In this document: one piece after another, positions 24,133 through 31,250 of the stretch
How positions within the stretch are numbered: the first letter of the stretch is position 1
Layout of the letters: each line of letters starts with the position of its first letter
Source: Bacteroidetes bacterium GWC2_46_850
GTDB lineage: Bacteria > Bacteroidota > Bacteroidia > Bacteroidales > Dysgonomonadaceae
DNA: 43,411 nt
Assembly (NCBI GenBank): GCA_001768325.1
Contig: MENQ01000026.1
Coordinates: forward strand, 1 to 43,411
Direction: 5' to 3'
Made by a program: the position numbers and the translations under genes
The notes under the pieces: model-generated
Seen by the model: the letters and a program-made list of their open reading frames with translations, nothing else
Database searches by the model: none
What the model was told of the DNA's origin: nothing

Positions 24133-25785
24133 TTATTCATCGAAAGCGGCAAAAGGTGGATAAATTTCCGGATCGACAATGACATCGATCAGTGCCGGTT
24201 TTCCCAGGCTCAGGGCGGTTGTAAAAGCAGCTTCAAACTGATCGATCTCTGTGACCCTGAACCCTTGTGCTCCGCAAGCTTCCGCATATTTCACGTAATC
24301 GGGATTTAAGAAGTGGTTAAACACCTCTTTATTTTTCGATCTCAGTTGAAAGTATTTGATGATGTTGAATTCCGAATTATTGAAGATAATCCAGATCACC
24401 GGCACATTCTCCTGCACGGCGGTCATCAGCTCCAATCCAGCCATCTGGTAGTCTCCATCACCGCAGGCCACAATCACCGGCCTGTCGGGATTGGCATACT
24501 TTACCCCTATGGAAGCATTCACATTGGCAGCCATCGGCCCGAAGCTACCCGGGTTCTGGTAATTCCTGCCCTTGTCGAGAGTGAGATAAGCATGCAACCA
24601 GAGCATATGTCCGCCGGCATCACCAAGGATGATGCTCTTCTCTGGTGACAACCGCGATATCTCGCGTACCAGCATAGCCGGGTGAATTTTGTCACTGGAC
24701 TGCACCAGCTTCACATTCCGAAACTGATCTGTGCCCATTACAGAATGCAGCTTTCCTGCTCCCATAGCGGTCATTTTCGCATGCAGGGCAGCAATTGCCG
24801 GTTTCGCGTCCGATACTACAGGATAGTCGGCTTTATACACCTTGTCAATTTCATTGGAATCGATGTTGATGTGAATAAGCTCCTTGTTTTCAAACAGCAC
24901 ATCTTTAAAGCGCCATGTATTCCACTTGGCGAAAGAGTTTCCGATCGCAAGGACCAGATTGGACTCTTTAAAATACTTTTTGACACCGGGATCGCCCGAC
25001 GTGCCAAAAGTACCCAGACAGAGCGGATGCGTTTCAGGTAGGGATCCCTTGGCATCCATGGTGGTACAGAAAGGTATGCGAAACGCTTCCAGCATCTGCA
25101 GCAGATCACCCTCCGCATGGCTTCTGATGGTGCCATAACCGACAAGGGCCATTACCTTTTTCCCGCTATTTATGGCGTTTGTCAGCGCAGCAGCGGCCTT
25201 GTCCAGATCTTCCTGTGCGCCCAATACCGGTTTTACATGAAAACTGAGTGGCCGGTAATTGGGCACCTCCTCTTCGTAAATACTATAATCGATATGGACA
25301 TTCACCGGACCGGGGCGGCCTTCAAAAGCAAGGTTTATCGCCTCCTCGAGTATATCACAGGCCTTGGAGGGATCCTCCAGGATAAATGATTTTTTTGTGA
25401 GTGCCGAAAAGATTGCCTGCCCGTCGGGTGTTCGGTTTAGCCCCGAAGTATCGCCCAGGTCTCCTTTACCGCGCATTGCACGGGGAGTATATGCAGGCAG
25501 GGAAAGCAGCGGGAGTGAATCGGAATAGGCAACCGCCATTCCCGAAAGCAGATTCACAGCTCCCGGGCCGGCCGTACAAAAGCATACCCCCAGTTTATCG
25601 GAATACATGGCATAACCGCATGCCATGAACGAGGCGGCCTGTTCATGACGCGGGATGACGGTTTTAATTTTTTCTGTTCTGCTCAGCGCAAACAAAAAGG
25701 CAGAGTCTGACTGGCCGGATCCTCCAAATACTGTATCCACACCAATTGTCTCGAGATAATCTACAATAAGATCTCCAACATTCAT
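24133..25785 (-). CDS. Thiamine diphosphate-dependent enzyme (acetolactate synthase-like)
   Basis: 550 aa. The catalytic Glu region is PRHEQAASFMACGYAM with CTAGPGAVNLLSGMA. The C-terminal ThDP-Mg motif is GDGDYQMAG followed by IIFNNSEFN. All three domains (PYR, central, PP) are present. The family includes acetolactate synthase, glyoxylate carboligase and 2-oxoacid decarboxylases; the substrate is not determined. No small regulatory subunit (IlvN) and no ilvC/ilvD are nearby, so a non-biosynthetic role is likely. Lies 11 nt from the DJ-1-like gene. Confidence 0.88.
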   Translation of the reverse strand: MNVGDLIVDYLETIGVDTVFGGSGQSDSAFLFALSRTEKIKTVIPRHEQAASFMACGYAMYSDKLGVCFCTAGPGAVNLLSGMAVAYSDSLPLLSLPAYTPRAMRGKGDLGDTSGLNRTPDGQAIFSALTKKSFILEDPSKACDILEEAINLAFEGRPGPVNVHIDYSIYEEEVPNYRPLSFHVKPVLGAQEDLDKAAAALTNAINSGKKVMALVGYGTIRSHAEGDLLQMLEAFRIPFCTTMDAKGSLPETHPLCLGTFGTSGDPGVKKYFKESNLVLAIGNSFAKWNTWRFKDVLFENKELIHINIDSNEIDKVYKADYPVVSDAKPAIAALHAKMTAMGAGKLHSVMGTDQFRNVKLVQSSDKIHPAMLVREISRLSPEKSIILGDAGGHMLWLHAYLTLDKGRNYQNPGSFGPMAANVNASIGVKYANPDRPVIVACGDGDYQMAGLELMTAVQENVPVIWIIFNNSEFNIIKYFQLRSKNKEVFNHFLNPDYVKYAEACGAQGFRVTEIDQFEAAFTTALSLGKPALIDVIVDPEIYPPFAAFDE

Positions 25786-25796
25786 TATGAACTATT

Positions 25797-26564
25797 TTAG
25801 TTTTTTTCGAGTGCTTTCACCAGTTGTCTTCCATATTCTGCTGACGATTCCACAGAGAGTCCGGTCACAAAGGGCCAGTCCACTGCTACACAGGGATTTT
25901 CGGGTGTAGCCATATCGTCGGCAAGCACCTTCCCATTCGGACCGACTGCATCCTCTACTATATCCTGCAATGGAATAAGGAAGCCAGGTGTCATCAGATC
26001 GGTTCCCTTGTTGTCGGGCGTAGCACCCAGCAGGTCGTAGGTTAAATCAAAATCGACAAAATCCCATTTCCGCGGATGTGCAGTAACTTTCTTTCCGTAG
26101 ATAACGCTCCTGTAATTATTTTCAGGATCACGGGTGAAGGCAAGTGCACCTACCGAATAACAGATGGCACCGACCATTTTGTTGTTCTTTACGCAATGCA
26201 GAATCATGCGGTGTACAGCCGGATTATTGCAAATATCAAGTGGGGTACCCGGTCCGCCGGTCATTACCAGCGCATCGTAATCTGCCATGTTTACTTCGCT
26301 TATTTTCTTCGGATTATCCAGCTCGCCGTTACTCAACAGTTCCAGTGTACGGGCTACCGTCTCGGGGGTATTTACCTTGATGTTCTGATATCCGTCCACG
26401 AAGTCAGGATCCATGCTCATCGCAATGGGCAGGGGTTTCTTTCCTAAATAGGTAGCAAGCGTTACATTGTGTCCTGCTTTTTTGAGTGCATCCCACGGGG
26501 CCTGAAGCTCTTCGGCCCAGAAAGCATAATTGCTGGCCAATACCAATACATTTTTCTTCATCAT
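25797..26564 (-). CDS. DJ-1/PfpI superfamily protein (type 1 glutamine amidotransferase-like)
   Basis: 255 aa. The nucleophile elbow is GAICYSVGAL with Cys at about 135; an acidic partner is in FWAEEL (~Glu18/19) and MTGGPGTPLD precedes it. The size and an inserted segment resemble Hsp31-like members, some of which act on methylglyoxal or as stress chaperones. A second DJ-1 protein begins the operon. Two adjacent start codons (MM) leave 3 nt of uncertainty. Confidence 0.85.
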   Translation of the reverse strand: MMKKNVLVLASNYAFWAEELQAPWDALKKAGHNVTLATYLGKKPLPIAMSMDPDFVDGYQNIKVNTPETVARTLELLSNGELDNPKKISEVNMADYDALVMTGGPGTPLDICNNPAVHRMILHCVKNNKMVGAICYSVGALAFTRDPENNYRSVIYGKKVTAHPRKWDFVDFDLTYDLLGATPDNKGTDLMTPGFLIPLQDIVEDAVGPNGKVLADDMATPENPCVAVDWPFVTGLSVESSAEYGRQLVKALEKN

Positions 26565-26594
26565 ATTGAATTTTAAAGTGATTTAGCAAAAAGA

Positions 26595-26915
26595 TCAAAT
26601 GGTTTTCACGGGACTAAAGACATCAATGGCTTCGGTGTCGCCTACCGAAGTAAATGAGTGAGGCGCATTGGGTGGGATAAAATAGTAGTCGCCCGCTTCG
26701 AGCAATCGGGTCACACCGGCGATGGTCGCTTTGAATGCACCTTTTATCACATAACCGAATTGTTCCGATTCGTGGTGGTGCTCAGGCAATGTTACATTGT
26801 CTGCAAAATTCCAGTGCATCACATTCATATTCTGACCGCTTCCCAGATACTGGCCCAGCACGCCTTTAAACAGTTCTTTCTTTTCTGCATCCTTCGCGTA
26901 ACGAAATGGTTCCAT
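26595..26915 (-). CDS. Single-domain cupin protein
   Basis: 106 aa. Cupin motif 1 is LPEHHHESEQFGYVIKG and motif 2 is PPNAPHSFTSVG. The His cluster and Glu imply a metal-binding small beta barrel. Function could be an isomerase, dioxygenase or sugar-binding role; nothing in the sequence decides. Part of the operon, 30 nt upstream of the Hsp31-like gene. Confidence 0.85.
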   Translation of the reverse strand: MEPFRYAKDAEKKELFKGVLGQYLGSGQNMNVMHWNFADNVTLPEHHHESEQFGYVIKGAFKATIAGVTRLLEAGDYYFIPPNAPHSFTSVGDTEAIDVFSPVKTI

Positions 26916-26961
26916 AGATTTATTTGTTTGTTAATTATCTTATTTTCTGATTCACGTGCGG

Positions 26962-27918
26962 TCACATATTCAGGCAAATGCGAAAGCCAATATCGAAATA
27001 ACAGGTATACTGGTAATTGGTATTGTATCGGTAAGCGCTGAATGGCATATTGTTGTCGTGCCTGTACCAGCTACCACCTCTTTTTTGTTTATAGACACCT
27101 TCCTGAGGGCCAGCGGGGCTGGTAAGGGTATCGGTGGGGTAGGTTGCATAAAAATCGTTGACCCACTCTTCGGCATTGCCAATCAGGTTGTAAAGCCCCA
27201 AGGAGCTTTTTCCTTCTTCAAAGTCGGCAACATCGGTAAGCCTTTCCCGGTTTAATCCAAAATTTGCACACCGGTCCAAATTTTCAAAATCGTCACCCCA
27301 GGGGAAAGTCCGTCCGTCCGGATATCGGGCAGCATACTCCCACTCAGCCTCGGTTGGGAGACGGTATCCTTTGCCATAATTGCTGTTCCAGCTGTTCAGA
27401 TCGTACGTTTCTTCTAGTCCTTCACTGCGGCTAAGCATGTTGCAGTAGAAAGCAGCACCATACCAGGTTACATACACAACCGGCAGGTTTGCTTCTTCAT
27501 CAGACACCGTGAAGCGGGATTTTTCAAATCGGATGGGATTTCGGTTCCCTTTGTAGTTGGCCTCCAGATTCAGCAGCACTTGCGAATCACCGTACCTGTT
27601 TTTCACCGAGATGTTCTGTTTGTAGTCGCCGCTCAGTTCGCCCTGGAGCAATGCATAGTTTAACATCTGGCAAAATTGCGCGTTGCTTACTTCATAAGTC
27701 CCTAATTTAAAACCATTCGGAATGATGACGGTATGCAGTGGAAAACCGAGCCTGAAGTCGCCCAGTATCTGTCCCATGGTAAATGTGCCGGCAGGAATAT
27801 CTATCATTTCCGGTACTTCAAAAAGCGCTGCTCCCTCAGTTTTTTGTGTGTGGGTGCAGCTGAGAGATAAAAGAAGAGAAAGACAAAGCAGGCAGCCTGT
27901 TTGTTTGAAATTTATCAT
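26962..27918 (-). CDS. SUMF1/formylglycine-generating-enzyme-like lipoprotein
   Basis: 318 aa. A signal peptide ends in the lipobox LSLSC-T (Cys ~21). The domain shows IPAGTFTMGQ, VTWYGAAFYCNMLSRSEGLEETYDL (split here only for length), RLPTEAEWEYAARYP, LIGNAEEWVNDFY and RGGSWYRHDNN. The paired catalytic Cys of true FGE near the C-terminus are not seen, so it is probably a structural or ligand-binding SUMF1-fold protein, as in GldK/GldJ-type lipoproteins. 10 nt after the first DJ-1 gene. Confidence 0.85.
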   Translation of the reverse strand: MINFKQTGCLLCLSLLLSLSCTHTQKTEGAALFEVPEMIDIPAGTFTMGQILGDFRLGFPLHTVIIPNGFKLGTYEVSNAQFCQMLNYALLQGELSGDYKQNISVKNRYGDSQVLLNLEANYKGNRNPIRFEKSRFTVSDEEANLPVVYVTWYGAAFYCNMLSRSEGLEETYDLNSWNSNYGKGYRLPTEAEWEYAARYPDGRTFPWGDDFENLDRCANFGLNRERLTDVADFEEGKSSLGLYNLIGNAEEWVNDFYATYPTDTLTSPAGPQEGVYKQKRGGSWYRHDNNMPFSAYRYNTNYQYTCYFDIGFRICLNM

Positions 27919-27928
27919 GGTTACTCAA

Positions 27929-28495
27929 TTATTTCAGTTTAATCTTCTCAATGATTGCCTTCGCAAACAGGTGAGCGTAATCGCCAGCACGGGCAGTAAT
28001 CAGATCTTCGTCGACTACCACGTTTTCATCCACATAGACAGCCCCGTAGGCCTTTGCATCGCCCAGCAAATTGTTATGACAGACCAGCCTCCTTCCTTTG
28101 ATGAGCTCGGTGGCTGGAGCCACCAACCACAAACCATGACAGATGATTCCTTTGATGATTTCCTTTTTAGCAAAGGCACGTTTGATAAATTCGACGGCAG
28201 GGGGTAGTTTGTGAATATCTTCGGTATAACGCAACCTGTCGGCAACCATGCCGGAGGGAATGATGACAGCATCATAGCTCGAGAGCTCCTCCTCGCTCAT
28301 CTCCTCGAAGCTTTCGTTACACGCCATGGGCACTTTATATTCGTGTCCGTAGAAGGTGAGCCTCTCTTGTCCCCAGAGCCGGCTTAGAAAATGCAGGTCA
28401 AAATTTTCTTCTGCAAAGCGGTACTTATAATAGAAAATCTCATTTTCGTAAAAATCGCTTTCTATTAAAACCGCAATTTTGATTGTGCGATTCAT
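27929..28495 (-). CDS. DJ-1/PfpI family protein, first gene of the operon
   Basis: 188 aa. The nucleophile elbow is GIICHGLW (Cys ~119, His ~120), the PfpI-type Cys-His dyad, with an acidic residue near the N-terminus (ESDFYENEI). Likely a small stress or glyoxalase-III-like/deglycase-type enzyme, or a protease-like homologue; activity is unproven. Following genes are spaced 10-46 nt, so it begins the 12-gene unit. Confidence 0.85.
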   Translation of the reverse strand: MNRTIKIAVLIESDFYENEIFYYKYRFAEENFDLHFLSRLWGQERLTFYGHEYKVPMACNESFEEMSEEELSSYDAVIIPSGMVADRLRYTEDIHKLPPAVEFIKRAFAKKEIIKGIICHGLWLVAPATELIKGRRLVCHNNLLGDAKAYGAVYVDENVVVDEDLITARAGDYAHLFAKAIIEKIKLK

Positions 28496-28680
28496 TATTA
28501 TTCAGATTAAAATTGATGTAATTTATCTGATTAAGAATATTTATTAAACCCCCTTTAAAGGGATCAGATCCAAACCAAGTATGTTAATTCAGTATGTTTT
28601 AAGAATATATATAAAGAACAGGGATAGTCAGGTCACCTCGAAACCCGCTCCTGCGTAGAATCACGTTATCAAAATCTTTA

Positions 28681-28688
28681 CAAAGATA
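28681..28688 (-). promoter_or_regulatory. Candidate -7 element for the 12-gene operon
   Basis: CAAAGATA on the plus strand reads TATCTTTG on the minus strand, a full TAnnTTTG match about 190 nt before the first gene. No -33 partner is evident. The leader contains a 12-bp palindrome CCCTTTAAAGGG (28551-28562) and TCAGAT/ATCTGA arms (28502-28507, 28525-28530). Confidence 0.35.
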
Positions 28689-29124
28689 ATAATTAATTTA
28701 AAAACTTAACCTCTATTAGAGAATAATCGGACTCTTTTAGTAGATTTAGGTTTATTTAATCTCCACCGCTGGAAAGATGGTAGTTCCATCCGGTTATGGG
28801 GCGGGTCCGATACGAAAAAGGCATAAGAAGAGAGCCAATATTCTTCGAGCGTTGCAGAAGTGAGAAATGAAAGATAAGGGATATTACTCTGATAACAATG
28901 CAGTATGAGACATGTTCCAAATGATAATACCCTCTTCGAAGACCTCATAAGCGAAAACCCAGTCGTTTTCGACTCATCAGTTAACTGTTAAAGCTATTGA
29001 TCTCTTCTAGTATTAGTACAACAGAATTTGCAAGCAAATAAAATAGACCAAAGAACATGAAAATCGTCTCCTGCATTCGATTCCGGAGCATAGGATATTA
29101 TTCGTTCTTTCTTGTCCATACTTT
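28689..29124. other. Gene-poor AT-rich stretch between operon and AbiE locus
   Basis: No convincing gene. An 80-codon open frame on the minus strand (28706-28948) has no recognisable domain. A hairpin CGAAAAC-CCAGTC-GTTTTCG at 28952-28971 lacks a following U-tract. Looks like decayed accessory DNA. Confidence 0.5.
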
Positions 29125-29244
29125 CTAAATCTTTTCAATTATTTCTTTCCTAACTGCCTCCCAAGCTTTATCATTGTTATATTCAGTCCCTGGCTTGAGG
29201 ATGATATGAATATCTTCTAAAAACTCTCGGTCGGTCATTTTTTT
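29125..29244 (-). pseudogene. Out-of-frame C-terminal segment of AbiEii
   Basis: Skipping one A in the A7 tract (29238-29244) continues the toxin in another frame as MTDREFLEDIHIILKPGTEY and on to WEAVRKEIIEKI, ending at TAG 29125-29127. This segment reads like the normal C-terminus of Bacteroidota AbiEii proteins, whereas the current frame ends in an unrelated basic tail. Confidence 0.7.
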
Positions 29245-29917
29245 CTTCTATATTAGTGCGGAATTGTTTTTGTGTAGGTGGTTTGTCAACTGAAAACTGC
29301 ATATAGGTTTTATAGCAACGGATAAGTTTTTCAGCATCTATTTGTTGGTTTTTCAACGCCCAATACAGATCGAAAAGGTCACGACCTTTGCGACGTTGGT
29401 ATAAAGCACGGAGCTTAGTCCCAAGCATTTCTTCTATTTCATAACTTGTTATAATACACTCGCCGGTAAACCAACCATTTTCTATTCTGTATGGGATTTT
29501 TCTTAGTTCCAACACATTGAAATGTTCGCGTGTGTTGATCTCTATCTTCAACCGCATATTAATTATCGGCTGTGTACTTGTGTCAAAACGGTAAATAATA
29601 GTATTGTTATGAATATGCTGTTTTACCGTTCGTTTCGTTCCTAGGAAAGCAAGCCGTTCACGAATTTGTTTCAATATCGGATTAATAGGTTCTGAATTGA
29701 TTTGTACCAAATCAATGTCTTCGGAATAGCGAGCCTGCGGTTGTAAATACAATTTATGCAAGGCTGTCCCACCACGAAAAGCCAATGCATTCTTCAGAAA
29801 ATTGTCGGAAAATATCTCAACTAATGCCCTCGCAATTATTAAATCTTGTTCAACTTGTGCATCGGTAGGCCAAGGAGCTTGCGTTTTCCATTCTGTAATA
29901 TATCGTAGTGGTATCAT
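29183..29917 (-). CDS. abiEii: AbiEii-type nucleotidyltransferase toxin (frameshifted 3' end)
   Basis: 244 aa in the present frame. The nucleotidyltransferase motifs are FRGGTALHKLYLQPQ and RYSEDIDLVQ, with the later conserved MLGTKLRALYQRRKGRDLFD. It is the toxin of a type IV toxin-antitoxin/abortive infection pair. It overlaps the AbiEi gene by 4 nt (ATGA). A one-base shift at an A7 tract (29238-29244) replaces the last ~37 residues by about 17 unrelated ones (DRPRVFRRYSYHPQARD). The catalytic core is unaffected, so activity may persist. Confidence 0.85.
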   Translation of the reverse strand: MIPLRYITEWKTQAPWPTDAQVEQDLIIARALVEIFSDNFLKNALAFRGGTALHKLYLQPQARYSEDIDLVQINSEPINPILKQIRERLAFLGTKRTVKQHIHNNTIIYRFDTSTQPIINMRLKIEINTREHFNVLELRKIPYRIENGWFTGECIITSYEIEEMLGTKLRALYQRRKGRDLFDLYWALKNQQIDAEKLIRCYKTYMQFSVDKPPTQKQFRTNIEEKNDRPRVFRRYSYHPQARD

Positions 29918-30726
29918 AAATCACTCTCTATTTCCACATTTTTAATTACTTTCCATGTTTCGTCTGTTACACCTTTGTTCTCATTTTGAGTAGATAGCAA
30001 AACAGGGATACTACTTCTCCTATTTAGTGCTTTTTGTAAACTCTCAGCCAATTTTTCTTCACCTAGTATTTTATCCAAGATGTATCCTAATCGCTGAATG
30101 ACTGGTGTACTTTGATATCGCAATGCTGTTTTTACGAGTGCTGATATTTTCATAATCGGCGCTAATTCCTGTAATACGGTAGTTGCCCGATTCAGTCCAA
30201 TTTTTTGGGGATAGTTCAATAGATCAAGTGCGGTCAATTCGGGTGAGGAAATATTGATATACCCTGCATCGGTTGCCTTTTGTACAATATCGTCCTGTTC
30301 CCAATTATTTTTTGAGAAAAATGAAATTTTCAACTTTTTATTATTAATGCTTCGCGGCGCAGGGGTTCGCACTATCACAAAAAACTCCATGGGTTGCTGA
30401 TGCGCTGCACCATGCAAAGCTGCCGCAGACAATAATGCTACATAATAGGGCTTGTTCAGCGACTTCATTAGATCGTCGATAAACAGATAAGGCGGCAACA
30501 TTCCTTGCTTGGAATATTCGGGGGGAATTGTCACATAAAATCCTTGACGTACCTGTGCTATTTCGTTTTTGGATTTGAGTCTATACAGATTTTGCTTTAA
30601 AGCACCATAAGATATATTGAACTCGTTTTGCAGTTCTTCAAGTGTAAAAGAATATCGTCCGACAGAACGTATACTATCTATATACCTTCTCAGATAATTA
30701 TAAGATATTTGCTCTGACTTTTTCAT
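29914..30726 (-). CDS. abiEi: AbiEi-family antitoxin / autorepressor
   Basis: 270 aa. An N-terminal winged helix (residues ~10-70: YSFTLEELQNEFNISYGALK, RQGFYVTIPPEY) is followed by the AbiEi antitoxin domain. AbiEi proteins neutralise AbiEii without direct complex formation and repress their own promoter by binding inverted repeats. The large inverted repeat 10 bp upstream of the ATG fits this precisely. The pair sits in AT-rich DNA downstream of tRNA-Ser. Confidence 0.87.
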   Translation of the reverse strand: MKKSEQISYNYLRRYIDSIRSVGRYSFTLEELQNEFNISYGALKQNLYRLKSKNEIAQVRQGFYVTIPPEYSKQGMLPPYLFIDDLMKSLNKPYYVALLSAAALHGAAHQQPMEFFVIVRTPAPRSINNKKLKISFFSKNNWEQDDIVQKATDAGYINISSPELTALDLLNYPQKIGLNRATTVLQELAPIMKISALVKTALRYQSTPVIQRLGYILDKILGEEKLAESLQKALNRRSSIPVLLSTQNENKGVTDETWKVIKNVEIESDL

Positions 30727-30735
30727 TATATATTC

Positions 30736-30774
30736 ATTTGCGAAAGGATACGAAAAATGTATCCTTTCGCAAAT
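30736..30774. promoter_or_regulatory. 16-bp perfect inverted repeat, candidate AbiEi operator
   Basis: Arms ATTTGCGAAAGGATAC (30736-30751) and GTATCCTTTCGCAAAT (30759-30774) are perfectly complementary around GAAAAAT. The repeat ends 10 bp upstream of the abiEi start codon. Known AbiEi proteins bind inverted repeats in their promoter. Confidence 0.8.
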
Positions 30775-31057
30775 ATAAACTATTTTATTGAAATGAATAA
30801 ATAAACCGATTTCTTCTCAACAAGTTATATGAGTTCGAAACTCTCTCATTATAAATGTTAAACACTTATACACACCAAAATAAAAACCCTAAAGAGAAAT
30901 ATACATCAGCCAACAAAATACTGATTATATGCATATTATCATTGGCGTCTAATTAAATAGAATCGTCAAATAAACACGAAGATAAGTCGTGGAAAATTTT
31001 TATCGAACACATAAAGGACAAATGTAATTAATTGATTTACGGCAGGTACTAAAAATA
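30775..31057. other. AT-rich intergenic region between AbiE and tRNA-Ser
   Basis: Nothing gene-like is seen. It probably contains the AbiE promoter. A duplicate of the tRNA-Ser 3' end, which would mark an attachment site, is not present here. Confidence 0.5.
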
Positions 31058-31101
31058 AAAACAGCGAAAATCAGCATTTTGTTACTAATTTTCGCTGTTT
31101 T
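31058..31101 (-). terminator. Long hairpin terminator of tRNA-Ser
   Basis: Arms AAAACAGCGAAAAT (31058-31071) and ATTTTCGCTGTTTT (31088-31101) pair perfectly over 14 bp directly after the tRNA 3' end, with T-rich sequence following on the minus strand. Confidence 0.75.
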
Positions 31102-31102
31102 G

Positions 31103-31189
31103 CGGAAAGAAAGGGATTCGAACCCTTGGTACCCGTAAGAGTACAACGGTTTTCGAGACCGCCCCGATCGACCACTCCGGCATCTTTCC
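31103..31189 (-). tRNA. tRNA-Ser(CGA)
   Basis: 87-nt class II tRNA on the minus strand. The acceptor GGAAAGA pairs with TCTTTCC, discriminator G. The anticodon loop is CTCGAAA, anticodon CGA. A long variable arm (GTACTCTTACGGGTAC) and T arm GGGTTCGAATCCC are present. A TAAATTTG -7 box lies upstream (31201-31208). Confidence 0.95.
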
Positions 31190-31250
31190 TGATCAGCTTG
31201 CAAATTTACAATATTTCTCCCGACTTTGGAAAAGAATATGCAAAAATCCG

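Noticed and set aside
24133-25785. Branched-chain amino-acid biosynthetic acetolactate synthase
   Set aside because: No ilvN, ilvC or ilvD neighbours; the operon context is signalling and stress-like, so only the ThDP family is claimed.
28706-28948. 80-codon open frame on the minus strand in the gap beside the AbiE locus
   Set aside because: No domain, odd composition, no promoter or partner; reads like random AT-rich DNA.
29183-29260. Programmed -1 frameshift in the AbiEii gene
   Set aside because: A -1 shift on the A7 tract meets TGA at once; only a +1 shift or loss of one A restores the conserved C-terminus, so mutation, slippage or sequencing error is more likely.
28496-31102. AbiE islet as an element integrated into the tRNA-Ser 3' end
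   Set aside because: No integrase and no second copy of the tRNA 3' end were found, and the tRNA has a strong terminator directly after it.
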